A DNA stretch of 64,000 nucleotides from Planococcus antarcticus DSM 14505. Its GTDB lineage: Bacteria; Bacillota; Bacilli; Bacillales_A; Planococcaceae. Each line of letters opens with the position of its first letter. Position 1 is the stretch's first letter. Positions 22,179 to 30,644 of this stretch are shown here, piece by piece. The notes below the pieces were generated by a model. The model saw only the letters and a program-made list of their open reading frames with translations. It had not been told where the DNA came from and searched no databases. Position numbers and translations under genes: made by a program. Location: the NCBI RefSeq assembly GCF_001687565.2, contig NZ_CP016534.2, forward strand, positions 496,001-560,000, given 5' to 3'.

Positions 22179-22571
22179 ATGGCAAGAGGAAGAGGTCTTT
22201 TATTAGCAGGATTGGCTGCTGGAGCATATGCATATTTCAAAAATCCTGAAAACCGTGAAAAAGCCACTAAGGCTTTCAATGATACGAAAGTGAAGGTGAA
22301 TTCTTACATGGAATCTCAAAACTTGGACAAGAAAGAACATCCAACTTCAAAAAATGAAGATACGCCAGACACAACAGAAAAACGCAAAGAAAAAATGGTT
22401 GCAGAAGGCGGATCATCAGCAAGCATCCAATACTATAACGAGCAGCAGCAAAAGAAGAAAGACCAGGAAACTGGAGACGTAAAGCTGTCACCAAATGACG
22501 TAAGCAGTGAAAAAGCTGAAAATACGGCATCAGTTGATCCTGAAAATAAAATCAATACAGATAACCTATAA
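22179..22571 (+). CDS. Small YtxH-like protein with glycine-rich N-terminal segment
   Basis: A 130-residue protein. It begins with MARGRGLLLAGLAAGAYAYF, a short glycine/alanine-rich hydrophobic stretch like that of YtxH-type general stress proteins, then an amphipathic region (NPENREKATKAFNDTKVKV) and a long, highly charged, probably disordered tail rich in K, E, T and Q. GGAGGAG precedes ATG. A likely sigma-B promoter is upstream. Function unknown; the pattern fits a membrane-associated stress protein. Confidence 0.7.
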   Translation: MARGRGLLLAGLAAGAYAYFKNPENREKATKAFNDTKVKVNSYMESQNLDKKEHPTSKNEDTPDTTEKRKEKMVAEGGSSASIQYYNEQQQKKKDQETGDVKLSPNDVSSEKAENTASVDPENKINTDNL

Positions 22572-22573
22572 GA

Positions 22574-22601
22574 AAAAGGATGGTCCCGGACCATCCTTTT
22601 T
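22574..22601. terminator. Bidirectional terminator
   Basis: AAAAAGGATGGTCC / GGACCATCCTTTTT with a C at the loop; lies between convergent genes. Confidence 0.88.
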
Positions 22602-22608
22602 ACTGCCG

Positions 22609-23784
22609 TTATTTTCTGGAAGTTAGTATATTAAGTAATGAAGCAGCCAGCAATAATAAGCCGCTGACGATAAATCCCTGGTTAGGGCTTAAAGCCAAAG
22701 CGCCTGTAATGCTAGAACCAGCTACGACACCGATAGAAAAAAAGGCGTAAAAATAGCCATAGGATCGCCCTCTGGATGAAGTATTGGTCGAATCGATCAA
22801 GATGGAATTGATGGATGGAAACAATAGCGCAAAGCCCAGTCCGTAACTGCACATGCTGGCATACAGTGATAGTTCAGTTGTGGCTGCACTTAAAAAGAAC
22901 AACGAAGCACCCATAACCGTAAATCCCGCAATTAACGTATAGATGGGCTTGGCAGCATCAAAAATTCGATTGATCGGCAGCAAGAACACCAAGATAGCCG
23001 AAATTCCGAAAGTACTCAACAGCAACCCGGTGAGTTGGGGATCTAATCCGAGCCGTTCGACTTTAAAAGGCAGCATATAAGCCAGAACACCTTGCGAGAA
23101 CATCAGGAAAAAAGCGCCTGAAAAAGAACGGATCAAGCCACTGTTTTTTACGATATCCATCACGGAGATAGAGCTTTTGACAGTCTTTTCTTTTTTTATG
23201 GACGTTTTGCGCAACACCCAAAATGCCGCAATGCCAATGAGCAAAATCATGGTTCCGGTAAGGGACATGGTTGCAGGTACATCATTTCGGCTCGTATAGA
23301 CAGCTCCATAAGCTGGGCCAAGGATTGCGGCTAATCCGACAAACGCACCTGATAATGCAGCCCCTTTTCCACGTTTGGCTGCTTCTGTTCGGTTGGCCAA
23401 GTAGGTAAATGCAGCAGGAACCGTAAGTCCAGCTGCCAGGCCGTGAAGAAATCTCACTACCAATAGAATATATGGTCCATCGACTGCGGTGTATGTAAAC
23501 AATGTGATGCTTGTCGACAATAAGCCGATGACCAAAATGGCAAACGGCCCTTTTCGATCGGAGAATATACCGGAAATGACGTTCCCAAATGTGTTGGACA
23601 GCGAGTACATGCCAACTGCCAGTCCAGCGATAAAGGGGCTGGCACCCAAAGACACCGCATAGGTGCTCATGATGGGAAGTTGGGCAAATAGGTCAAAGAA
23701 AGCAAAAAATATAACAACATAGATGAAAAGGCGCAAGACAGTTCCTACTTTCTTGAAAAAAATCGCAGTTTTCTGGATTTTCAC
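22609..23784 (-). CDS. Major facilitator superfamily transporter
   Basis: A 391-residue, 12-helix MFS permease. The loop after helix 2 reads GIFSDRKGPFAI, a shortened form of the MFS motif A, and the C-terminal half repeats the plan. The GTG at 23784 has no clear ribosome binding site; TTG 23736 (giving L-R-L-F-I-Y-V-V) with GTAGGA upstream is an equally good start. It is likely a drug or metabolite exporter. It is divergent from the lipid kinase gene. Confidence 0.85.
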   Translation of the reverse strand: MKIQKTAIFFKKVGTVLRLFIYVVIFFAFFDLFAQLPIMSTYAVSLGASPFIAGLAVGMYSLSNTFGNVISGIFSDRKGPFAILVIGLLSTSITLFTYTAVDGPYILLVVRFLHGLAAGLTVPAAFTYLANRTEAAKRGKGAALSGAFVGLAAILGPAYGAVYTSRNDVPATMSLTGTMILLIGIAAFWVLRKTSIKKEKTVKSSISVMDIVKNSGLIRSFSGAFFLMFSQGVLAYMLPFKVERLGLDPQLTGLLLSTFGISAILVFLLPINRIFDAAKPIYTLIAGFTVMGASLFFLSAATTELSLYASMCSYGLGFALLFPSINSILIDSTNTSSRGRSYGYFYAFFSIGVVAGSSITGALALSPNQGFIVSGLLLLAASLLNILTSRK

Positions 23785-23839
23785 CCTGATTCGGGTGTAA
23801 AGATAGCTATAGCTGTATTATACCATCGGAGGTCTGATG

Positions 23840-24736
23840 ATGAAAAAAGCAATGTTTATATTAAATCCGTCTGCCGGAAAAGAGCGTGCTGCTGAATATC
23901 GGGGGCAAGTGGAAGAAACACTTGTCTCGATGGGCTATGAAGTGGACACAAGGGAAACACAAAAGGAAAAAGATGCGACACATTTTGCGGCAGAGGCATG
24001 CGAGAAGGAATATGATTTCGTTGTGACTATGGGCGGAGACGGCACTATCAATGAGGCGGTATCTGGAATAGCTGAGCAGTCGCATCAACCTTTGTTTTCA
24101 CTGATTCCACTTGGCACTGTCAACGATTTCGCCAGGGCTTTGGGAATTTCCTTGGATCCCCCGGAAGCTATCGAAGCGCTTAAAACTGGCTATGAAAAGC
24201 GAGTGGATATCGCCAAAGTTGGAGAACACTTCTTCATGAATATATTGGCAATCGGGGATATAGCTGAGTCTACTTATGATGTTGATCCGGAGCAAAAAAC
24301 CAAATTTGGAGCTTTGGCTTATTTCATCGAAGGTGTGAAGGCTGTAACCACAGATACAGAAACATATTTTGAGATTGAGCATGACCATGGAACATGGTCT
24401 GGAGAAGCGAAGCTGGTACTAGTCGCCCTGACAAATTCAGTAGGCGGTTTTGAGAAATTAGCGCCGGAGGCTTTGACTGATGACGGTCTGTTGCACTTGT
24501 ACATTGTGGGAAATGCGGCTCTTCCAGCCTTTATACGCATTGCAACTTCGGTGATAAGAGGCAAACTGGAAGAAGATCCTTCGGTAGAGGTCGTTCACAC
24601 AACAAAAGTGTCGATTAAAACCAATGAACCTTTGTCCTCCAACATTGACGGTGACGAGGGCTGTAAGACTCCTTTTGTCATTGAAGTATTGCCCCGCCAT
24701 ATTCGGGCGTTGATTCCGCCGGGTGAGGACGAATAA
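23840..24736 (+). CDS. Diacylglycerol/lipid kinase family protein
   Basis: A 298-residue DagK/YegS-type lipid kinase. The N-terminal catalytic domain carries the ATP-binding MGGDGTINEAVSG (about residue 66) and PLGTVNDFARALG; the second, beta-rich domain includes LVLVALTNSVGGFEKLAPEA, with the D-D-G-L-L-H-L-Y-I sequence typical of the family. ATG 23840 is preferred over ATG 23837 because GGAGGT would lie only 3 nt from the latter. It may recycle diacylglycerol or phosphorylate another membrane lipid. Confidence 0.9.
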   Translation: MKKAMFILNPSAGKERAAEYRGQVEETLVSMGYEVDTRETQKEKDATHFAAEACEKEYDFVVTMGGDGTINEAVSGIAEQSHQPLFSLIPLGTVNDFARALGISLDPPEAIEALKTGYEKRVDIAKVGEHFFMNILAIGDIAESTYDVDPEQKTKFGALAYFIEGVKAVTTDTETYFEIEHDHGTWSGEAKLVLVALTNSVGGFEKLAPEALTDDGLLHLYIVGNAALPAFIRIATSVIRGKLEEDPSVEVVHTTKVSIKTNEPLSSNIDGDEGCKTPFVIEVLPRHIRALIPPGEDE

Positions 24737-24753
24737 CAGTAGAATATTTTACC

Positions 24754-25215
24754 GGATGGATTTCAGGGTGTAAACGCTGAAATCCATTCGACTGCCAAGT
24801 GGGAATTTAAAGAAAACTGTACATGTTGAACTCATTATTCGTAATAAGAACGATTTTGTTATGGGCATTTCGAAAGCATTCGCCTGGATTGATTTCTTCG
24901 GTTAGCTAATCTTATCGAGTTGAAAAAGCTACCTCTTTAGTTCAACTTAGATATCTGTTTTCTTTGGTTTGTTTTCTATTCCTGTTAAAATTAAGTTTTA
25001 TAGAATGAAATGAAACCTTTTTAAAACGATTACGTTATATATAGTATAAATTTTGTATTAAAACATTACTGATGGCATAAGAGGGGTTTTAGCTAATAGA
25101 GCAAATTGCACAAAAAAATTACAAAATTAGCAGCTTAACTCTATTATTTTAGATTATTTCAGTATATAGTTGAGATATTGTTGCAAAAACTTGTACAAAG
25201 AAAGACGGGGAAACA
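24754..25215. other. 480-bp AT-rich intergenic region before the AraC gene
   Basis: It begins with a hairpin without T run (ATGGATTTCAG / CTGAAATCCAT, 24756-24787) after the kinase gene, then a smaller one (AGTTGAA / TTCAACT, 24919-24947). The rest is very AT-rich with several TATA-like runs, for example TATATATAGTATAAA near 25035. I see no reading frame with a ribosome binding site. It is probably a long regulated promoter and leader of the AraC gene. Confidence 0.4.
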
Positions 25216-26001
25216 ATGAATATTATCACAGCACCATCTATTCAAGAAACTATTTCAAAAATCTTTATGAACGAAACAGAAAATTTAAACCAAATTGAAG
25301 GGTTGGATAAATTTTTTGAAGTTGAAACACAATTAATGTATGAGATTCATCACCTTGAAAAAGAGCGTGCAAAAGAGACATTGAGAGAATTGATTGATAT
25401 GCTCTCACTTCGTTCGGAAAAAGATATTATCCGCTCTATCCGCAATTATTACATCATCTTGTCTTCCGTTATGGCACGTAAACTTTATGAAATGCGCGTA
25501 CCTCCTAAAAAAGCATTCGCTTTCAACTCAGCTTGTGTGGAATTGGTGGATAAGCATATGAATGATTCAGAATTCATGTTTGTGGCAGATGAACTGATTG
25601 AGTTCTTTGTGTCGATCATTTCTGAACGTAAGCAGCCTTCTTTCGGGCATCAAACAGTCAACAAAGTAGTTATCTATATCAATGATGAAGTAGAGCGTGA
25701 TTTATCAGTCGAAGAAATCGCTAAGCATTTTAATATTTCGACGAGTCATCTATCCCGAATCTTCAGAGAACACGCCGGTATTACGCTTGTTGAATACTTA
25801 AACGTCCGCCGTGTAGAAGAATCTCAATACTACCTCCGCCATTCAGATAAAGGCATTTCGGATATTTCTAAGCAATTCCACTTCTGTAATCAAAGCTATT
25901 TTACACGAATCTTCAAAAAATACACTGCAGTCACGCCAAAGCAATTCCGTGACAGCCAGCACATTCCGTATTTTCGCTATACATTGCCAAATGCTAAGTA
26001 A
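25216..26001 (+). CDS. AraC family transcriptional regulator
   Basis: A 261-residue regulator. Residues about 155-255 hold the two helix-turn-helix units: DLSVEEIAKHFNISTSHLSR with IFREHAGITLVEYLNVRRVE, then GISDISKQFHFCNQSYFTRI with FKKYTAVTPKQFR. The N-terminal 150 residues are helical with no cupin-like motif; the section SLRSEKDIIRSIRNYYIILS resembles the YSIRN-type regulator family of Gram-positive bacteria. It probably responds to an envelope or metabolic signal, but this cannot be told. Single gene. Confidence 0.9.
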   Translation: MNIITAPSIQETISKIFMNETENLNQIEGLDKFFEVETQLMYEIHHLEKERAKETLRELIDMLSLRSEKDIIRSIRNYYIILSSVMARKLYEMRVPPKKAFAFNSACVELVDKHMNDSEFMFVADELIEFFVSIISERKQPSFGHQTVNKVVIYINDEVERDLSVEEIAKHFNISTSHLSRIFREHAGITLVEYLNVRRVEESQYYLRHSDKGISDISKQFHFCNQSYFTRIFKKYTAVTPKQFRDSQHIPYFRYTLPNAK

Positions 26002-26024
26002 GGAGAAGAAATTCTCCTTTTTTT
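26001..26024 (+). terminator. Terminator of the AraC gene
   Basis: AGGAGAA / TTCTCCT with a GAAA loop and seven T. Confidence 0.85.
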
Positions 26025-26117
26025 CTTACTCATTTTTCAACGTGATCAAGCTATATGAGTCGAACTGAAGAATTCATATTTTCGAATGGATTAACAGGAA
26101 CGAGTATAAGCTTCACT

Positions 26118-26185
26118 CCGGGCGGACGCATTTCAGCAAACCTGAAAGTGGAACTGTCTGCGAGAGTTCTCCAGTTAAGATAATT
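26118..26185 (+). other. GC-rich hairpin segment in the yidC leader region
   Basis: Inside the 320-bp AT-rich gap, this part contains TTTCAG/CTGAAA with flanking pairs, and an overlapping alternative stem GGAACT/AGTTCTCC. The two stems are partly exclusive. The opening CACTCCGGGCGGACGC resembles repeat sequences I recall from Bacillales intergenic regions, so it may be a decayed repeat rather than a leader. Confidence 0.3.
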
Positions 26186-26321
26186 AGCTCTACTTGTCGT
26201 GCGGAAAGCCGTAATTTTGTCACAAAAATTAAAAAATCCAACAGTGTTTGCTTCATGGATTGAATTTTGCTACGCTTATCGTTATACTTCATAGTAGTTA
26301 AAAAAGGTGAAGGTGACTAAT

Positions 26322-27101
26322 TTGAAAAAGAAAATCACATTATTAATAATGATGGCTGTTGCTGCTGTTCTATTAAGTGGGTGTTCGGCTGTTGAAAACA
26401 AAGAAGGATTCTTTTACTCGATTTTCGTTAAACCATTCGATTTCTCATTGGATTATTTGGGGGGATTGTTCGGCGGTAGTTATGGCATGGCCATTGTTGT
26501 CATTACGCTTGTCATTCGATTAGTATTGATGCCCTTTATGCTGCGCACATATAAGCGTCAGCAAGGAATGAAAGTGAAAATGGATGGAATGCGTCCTGAA
26601 ATGGAAGACATTCAAAAGCGCTTGAAAGAAACGAAAGACAAAGAAGAACAGATGAAATTGCAGCAGGAAATGATGGGGTTATATAAAAAACACGAGGTCA
26701 ACCCGTTGAATATGGGTTGTTTGCCTGTCGTTATCCAAATGCCAATTATCATGGGTCTATACTTTGCCATTCTTTACTCGCCAGATGTTCAAGCTCATGA
26801 GTTCTTATGGTTCAATCTGGGCTCACCAGATATCATTATGACTTTGATTGCTGGAGCAGTTTACTTTTTCCAGGCAAAAGTGTCGTTATGGACCATGCCT
26901 GAACAGCAGCAAAAGCAGATGAAGTTATTCGTTTACATTTCGCCCATTATGATCATGTTCATTTCATTTACATCGATGGCGGCTCTACCGGTTTACTGGG
27001 CAGTCGGAGGGATCTTGTTGATCATTCAAACCTTTATTGGCCGTAAATTCTATTCAAACCATCCAGAAAAAGCACTTGAAGCAGTGGAAGATAAAAAATA
27101 A
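26322..27101 (+). CDS. yidC: Membrane protein insertase YidC/OxaA, lipoprotein form
   Basis: A 259-residue YidC2/SpoIIIJ-type insertase that inserts and folds membrane proteins. It has a lipoprotein signal with the lipobox LLSGC (Cys21), five membrane segments, and the conserved positively charged groove residue, Arg66 in VITLVIRLVLMP. A cytoplasmic coiled-coil hairpin follows (EMEDIQKRLKETKDKEEQMK), then NPLNMGCLPVVIQMPIIMG. TTG 26322 has AGGTG 6 nt before it. Bacillales usually carry two yidC genes; this one lies outside the rnpA-yidC locus and is presumably the second copy. Confidence 0.93.
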   Translation: MKKKITLLIMMAVAAVLLSGCSAVENKEGFFYSIFVKPFDFSLDYLGGLFGGSYGMAIVVITLVIRLVLMPFMLRTYKRQQGMKVKMDGMRPEMEDIQKRLKETKDKEEQMKLQQEMMGLYKKHEVNPLNMGCLPVVIQMPIIMGLYFAILYSPDVQAHEFLWFNLGSPDIIMTLIAGAVYFFQAKVSLWTMPEQQQKQMKLFVYISPIMIMFISFTSMAALPVYWAVGGILLIIQTFIGRKFYSNHPEKALEAVEDKK

Positions 27102-27107
27102 TAATGA

Positions 27108-27138
27108 AAAGCCGGCAAACATTGCCGGCTTTCTTTTT
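27108..27138 (+). terminator. Terminator of yidC
   Basis: AAAGCCGGCAA / TTGCCGGCTTT, loop ACA, then CTTTTT. Confidence 0.87.
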
Positions 27139-27152
27139 GGGGAGATGCTTAC

Positions 27153-27398
27153 GTGAATATGAAACTCGTGCAAGGGATCGGAATTGCGCTTTTAAGTGTC
27201 ACCGCATTAACTTTTCTGGTATTCGGATATCTTGACGTAGCTGTGCTGTTCATGACTATGCTGTTCGTCTTGACCAACAGCTTTCGTTATCGCCATATGA
27301 AGACGCTTGGCATGCACCGAGAAGCCAAGTGGATGCTCGTCATGACCATCATTTTTGGCGTTCTGTTTTTTGTCGTACTGGCAACTATTCTGGTATAG
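27153..27398 (+). CDS. Small membrane protein of unknown function
   Basis: An 81-residue protein with two or three hydrophobic helices (IGIALLSVTALTFLVFG, VAVLFMTMLFVLT, MLVMTIIFGVLFFVVL) separated by a basic loop, SFRYRHMKTLGMHREAKW. GTG 27153 follows GGGGAG by 8 nt. It lies 14 nt after the yidC terminator and may be transcribed by read-through. I do not recognise a family. Confidence 0.7.
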   Translation: MNMKLVQGIGIALLSVTALTFLVFGYLDVAVLFMTMLFVLTNSFRYRHMKTLGMHREAKWMLVMTIIFGVLFFVVLATILV

Positions 27399-27410
27399 TA
27401 ATGAAAAAAC

Positions 27411-27445
27411 AGCGCATTCTCAGTTATTGAGAGTGTGCTTTTTTT
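27411..27445 (+). terminator. Terminator of the 81-aa gene
   Basis: AGCGCATTCTCA / TGAGAGTGTGCT stem, loop GTTAT, seven T. Confidence 0.87.
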
Positions 27446-27537
27446 GTATATTCGTACTTTTCTTTCATTCGTTCTTCGAGTAGTGTATCCAATTGTTTCA
27501 TTAATGTCTGGATATCACATTTTGTTATTCGATCCAA
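27424..27537 (-). CDS. Possible 37-residue charged peptide
   Basis: An open frame on the minus strand starting with TTG 27537, which has AAGGAG followed by TGGAAACG upstream. The peptide starts MDRITKCDIQTLMKQLDTLL and continues with a charged helix EERMKEKYEYTKKAHSQ. It is amphipathic and its last codons lie inside the terminator of the facing gene. The good ribosome binding site supports translation; the length and overlap are against it. No family recognised; Spo0E-like phosphatase peptides are similar only in length. Confidence 0.4.
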   Translation of the reverse strand: MDRITKCDIQTLMKQLDTLLEERMKEKYEYTKKAHSQ

Positions 27538-27559
27538 CGTTTCCACTCCTTACGTATTT

Positions 27560-27940
27560 GTACTCATTTGTTCGATAAAAATATAAGTCTTATGGGGGTC
27601 TAAGGTCAATTTAAATGTAAAATATATTGTTAAATACATACAATGAAAAGTAAAGTCAAAGAAATGGTATTGTACAAGTTGTATTAAAATATGGTTTTTT
27701 TAAACTACTAAAAGATTCAGATTAGAAGGAATAACCTACAAGTAGATGCTTTTCGAAAAGGTGTCTTGGATTATCACTGTATTGATCTCAAGAAACGGCT
27801 AAAGGGACTAGTAAATTTGAAGAACTACGCATATAGAGTTTTAAGATGATATTGTTCATTTCCAGGGGGCTTAGAGAAAATACTGCTCGTTGAAGAAGAA
27901 ATTCAGCAATAAGAATGGTAGAATTATGAGGAAGCTTACA
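27560..27940. other. AT-rich gap before the vanY-like gene
   Basis: About 400 bp without a supported gene on either strand. It is AT-rich, with candidate promoter sequence around 27640-27700 but no clear two-box match. I see no repeat or hairpin of note. Confidence 0.4.
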
Positions 27941-27955
27941 GAAGGAAGGACAAGC

Positions 27956-28798
27956 ATGGATTTTATGGATAAAATTAAACAAAAAAACAAAAATTTCTAT
28001 ATAAAATGGATGGTGATTTCCATGTCAGCAATTATGGCTACTCTTGCAGCAGTATGGTTTTACATGCACGATTGGGATGTGGAGCAAAGCATGAAAGCAT
28101 TGGCTGAGGCTGTGGCGATTGAAGAGCCGACTACAGAAATACCGAAGGAGGAAGTGGCAGTGCCAACTGAACCCGAAGAGCCGGAAACGTCGGAAGAACA
28201 ACCGGCGGCAGAAGAAGAGCCTGCAGTAGAGAAGACACCGGATGCTACGGTCTATCCGGAAAACAGTAAATTACCTTCACAACCAACCTTGATAAATGGC
28301 GTGCTGCTTGCGAACAAGCAGCATCCATTGCCTGAAACTTATGCGCCAGGAGAAGTGGCGGAAGCGCGTACAGCTTTTGAAACGATGAAATCCGCTGCCG
28401 CTGAAGCTGGCCTCAATCTGTCGGCATTTAGCACCTATCGGGATTTTGCAAGGCAAAAACAATTGTATGAAGGCTATGTAGCGAAGGATGGCCAGCAAGC
28501 AGCAGACCGATACAGCGCGCGCCCTGGCTATTCCGAACATCAGACGGGTCTTGCATTTGATATCGGCGAAGCCGGACTGGAACAGCATTGGGCTTCTGCT
28601 TCCTTTGGTGATACCACAGGCGGCAAATGGCTGGCAACTAATGCCCATAAATACGGTTTTATTCTGCGCTATCCAGAAGGCAGCGAACAAATCACAGGCT
28701 ATATGCATGAATCCTGGCATTTTCGTTATGTCGGCAAAGATATTGCCACAGAAATTTATCAAAAAGACATTACCTTGGAAGAGTATTTAGGAATTTAA
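27956..28798 (+). CDS. D-Ala-D-Ala carboxypeptidase, VanY/M15B family
   Basis: A 280-residue zinc peptidase that trims peptidoglycan stem peptides. After a signal anchor (WMVISMSAIMATLAAVWFYM, about residues 18-37) comes a low-complexity linker rich in E, P and T (residues about 55-90), then the M15 domain. Zinc ligands are the His and Asp of SEHQTGLAFDIGE and the His of ESWHFRYVG. ATG 27956 follows GGAAGGA by 7 nt; the longer frame to 27890 lacks such a site. It is anchored outside the membrane. Confidence 0.9.
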   Translation: MDFMDKIKQKNKNFYIKWMVISMSAIMATLAAVWFYMHDWDVEQSMKALAEAVAIEEPTTEIPKEEVAVPTEPEEPETSEEQPAAEEEPAVEKTPDATVYPENSKLPSQPTLINGVLLANKQHPLPETYAPGEVAEARTAFETMKSAAAEAGLNLSAFSTYRDFARQKQLYEGYVAKDGQQAADRYSARPGYSEHQTGLAFDIGEAGLEQHWASASFGDTTGGKWLATNAHKYGFILRYPEGSEQITGYMHESWHFRYVGKDIATEIYQKDITLEEYLGI

Positions 28799-28800
28799 GA

Positions 28801-28835
28801 AAAAAAGCGTCTCCGTTGTTCTCGGAGACGTTTTT
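28801..28835 (+). terminator. Terminator of the vanY-like gene
   Basis: AAGCGTCTCCG / CGGAGACGTTTTT with a short loop. Confidence 0.87.
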
Positions 28836-28885
28836 CTATGGGCAAAATCCTACTACTCAGGGTTTGCGAAACCATTCCACTTTCA

Positions 28886-30340
28886 TCATAAGATAGGTGC
28901 CAGCAGGCGAGCGATTGATTCTTTGGTTTTGATCATTCGCGTACGATCTAAATACATTTCGTAAGTCAATTCAGTCGAAAGCTTCACATCTCGATGGAAG
29001 AGTTCTGCAAGATCAGTAGATATCTTTTCATCGTAAATGAAGGCATTCACTTCAAAGTTCAATTTAAAGCTTCTAACATCAATATTGGCAGTGCCAACAG
29101 TGGATGCCTTATTGTCTGTCACAATCATTTTGGTGTGCAAAAAGCCATTATCGTAAATAAAAACGCGTGCTCCTGCTCGTAACATTTGGCCAGCATAGGA
29201 ATAGGTAGCCCAGTAGACGAAAGGGTGATCCGGTTTGTTTGGGATCATGATGCGTACGTCGATGCCCGATAAGGCTGCAATGCGGATAGCGTCATAAAAA
29301 CTAGCATCGGGTATAAAGTAGGGAGTTTGTATGTAAATATAGTCTCTTGCTAAGTGAATCAGCTTCAGGTAACCGTCTTTAATCTGCTCCCAATCTTCGT
29401 CTGGACCGCTAGAAACGATTTGCATGGAGGTATTTCCTTTAGCTGGTTTAACTGGGAAGAAGAATTCATCGTACTCGATATCGTGGCGTGTAGATGCCTG
29501 ATTCCAGTCACGAACAAAGCGTGTTTGCAAAGGATGAAGTGCGCTGCCCTCGATGCGCAGATGTGTATCCCGCCAATAGCCGAATTTGCGGCTTAATCCA
29601 ATGTACTCATCACCCACGTTAAAGCCACCGATATAACCGACCTGGCCGTCAATTACTGAGATTTTCCGATGATTTCGGTAATTCAAACGTGGATTGATAA
29701 TCGGCAAAATTGAAGGGAAGAAGGTTTCAACTTCTCCACCGGCTTCTATAAGTTGCTTGAAATGCCGTTTACTCAAGCTGCGTGAGCCCATATCGTCATA
29801 AAGTAAGCGCACTTTGACACCTTCTTTTGCCTTCTCGGTTAAGGCATTGACAATCCGTGTGCCCAACTCGTCCAGTCGGAAAATATAGTATTGGATGTGA
29901 ATATGATTTGTGGCTTGTTCAATATCCTTTATGAGCGAATTGAATTTTTCGCGACCATCATTGAATATTTGGACACTGTTGTCTTGAGTCAGCAAAGCGC
30001 CATTGTTCCGCAGGTGCAGGTAAATCAAATCTTTGTATTTTTTTGTATTGTAATCTTTAAATGCAAAGCTGTTATCGTGCAACTCATTCATTTGTTGAGC
30101 AATTAGGCTTTCAATCCCAATCCTTTTATTGCCTTTCCACTTAAAAAGTGTTTTTTTACGTAAACGTCTGCCTAAAAGCAAGTAAATAAAGAAGCCGAAA
30201 ATTGGAATGAAAAACAATACCAGTAACCAAGCCCACGTAGAAGAGGCATCCCGTCTTTCAAGAAATACAAGAGCCGCTGCAAGAATGATATTGAAAATAA
30301 AAATCGCAGCAGTGAAAATACTGAAAATAGTAACAGTCAT
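28886..30340 (-). CDS. cls: Cardiolipin synthase
   Basis: A 484-residue membrane enzyme joining two phosphatidylglycerol molecules to cardiolipin and glycerol. Two N-terminal helices (residues about 5-50) precede two PLD domains with HKD motifs: NHRKISVIDGQVGYIGG and FLHTKMIVTDNKASTVGTAN. Length and the C-terminal end (SIARLLAPIL) fit ClsA-type enzymes. The start at 30340 has AGGGGG just upstream; an upstream TTG (30361) precedes that site. Cardiolipin supply is often raised in salt stress, in keeping with the neighbours. Confidence 0.94.
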   Translation of the reverse strand: MTVTIFSIFTAAIFIFNIILAAALVFLERRDASSTWAWLLVLFFIPIFGFFIYLLLGRRLRKKTLFKWKGNKRIGIESLIAQQMNELHDNSFAFKDYNTKKYKDLIYLHLRNNGALLTQDNSVQIFNDGREKFNSLIKDIEQATNHIHIQYYIFRLDELGTRIVNALTEKAKEGVKVRLLYDDMGSRSLSKRHFKQLIEAGGEVETFFPSILPIINPRLNYRNHRKISVIDGQVGYIGGFNVGDEYIGLSRKFGYWRDTHLRIEGSALHPLQTRFVRDWNQASTRHDIEYDEFFFPVKPAKGNTSMQIVSSGPDEDWEQIKDGYLKLIHLARDYIYIQTPYFIPDASFYDAIRIAALSGIDVRIMIPNKPDHPFVYWATYSYAGQMLRAGARVFIYDNGFLHTKMIVTDNKASTVGTANIDVRSFKLNFEVNAFIYDEKISTDLAELFHRDVKLSTELTYEMYLDRTRMIKTKESIARLLAPIL

Positions 30341-30344
30341 TGGA

Positions 30345-30600
30345 GTCCCCCTAACTTGCAAATCTTGTATAAGCTGAACTGAGCAAATCGACTTTTACCG
30401 ATCATTCTAATTAATTGCTTTGGACGTAGCCCATACTAAGAAAGTGAAAGTTCAATCATCTTGCCTAAGCTGGCGTAATAACGAAGAAGTACGGAGTTCT
30501 CCATAACTTGCTGCGGCATATTGATAGGTAAAAGTCATTAGTTGACTCTTTATAAGCGAAATAGAGTAAAATTCCTAAATTTCACAAATCTTGCATTACG
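30345..30600. other. Intergenic region between cls and the squalene synthase-like gene
   Basis: About 300 bp upstream of cls (minus strand). It contains TTGACT on the plus strand near 30542 and several AT-rich boxes but no clear gene, repeat or operator. It probably holds the cls promoter. Confidence 0.35.
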
Positions 30601-30604
30601 ATTC

Positions 30605-30640
30605 AAAAAAATCCGACCTCTCAATAAAGCTGGGCCGGAT
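30605..30640 (-). terminator. Terminator of the squalene synthase-like gene
   Basis: ATCCGACCT / GGGCCGGAT stem; on the minus strand followed by TTTTTTTG. Confidence 0.75.
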
Positions 30641-30644
30641 AAAT

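Noticed and set aside
26055-26183. A 42-codon frame upstream of yidC that could be a MifM-like leader peptide
   Set aside because: No ribosome binding site, no signal-anchor helix and no negatively charged C-terminal stretch as in MifM; the frame is probably chance over a GC-rich hairpin block.
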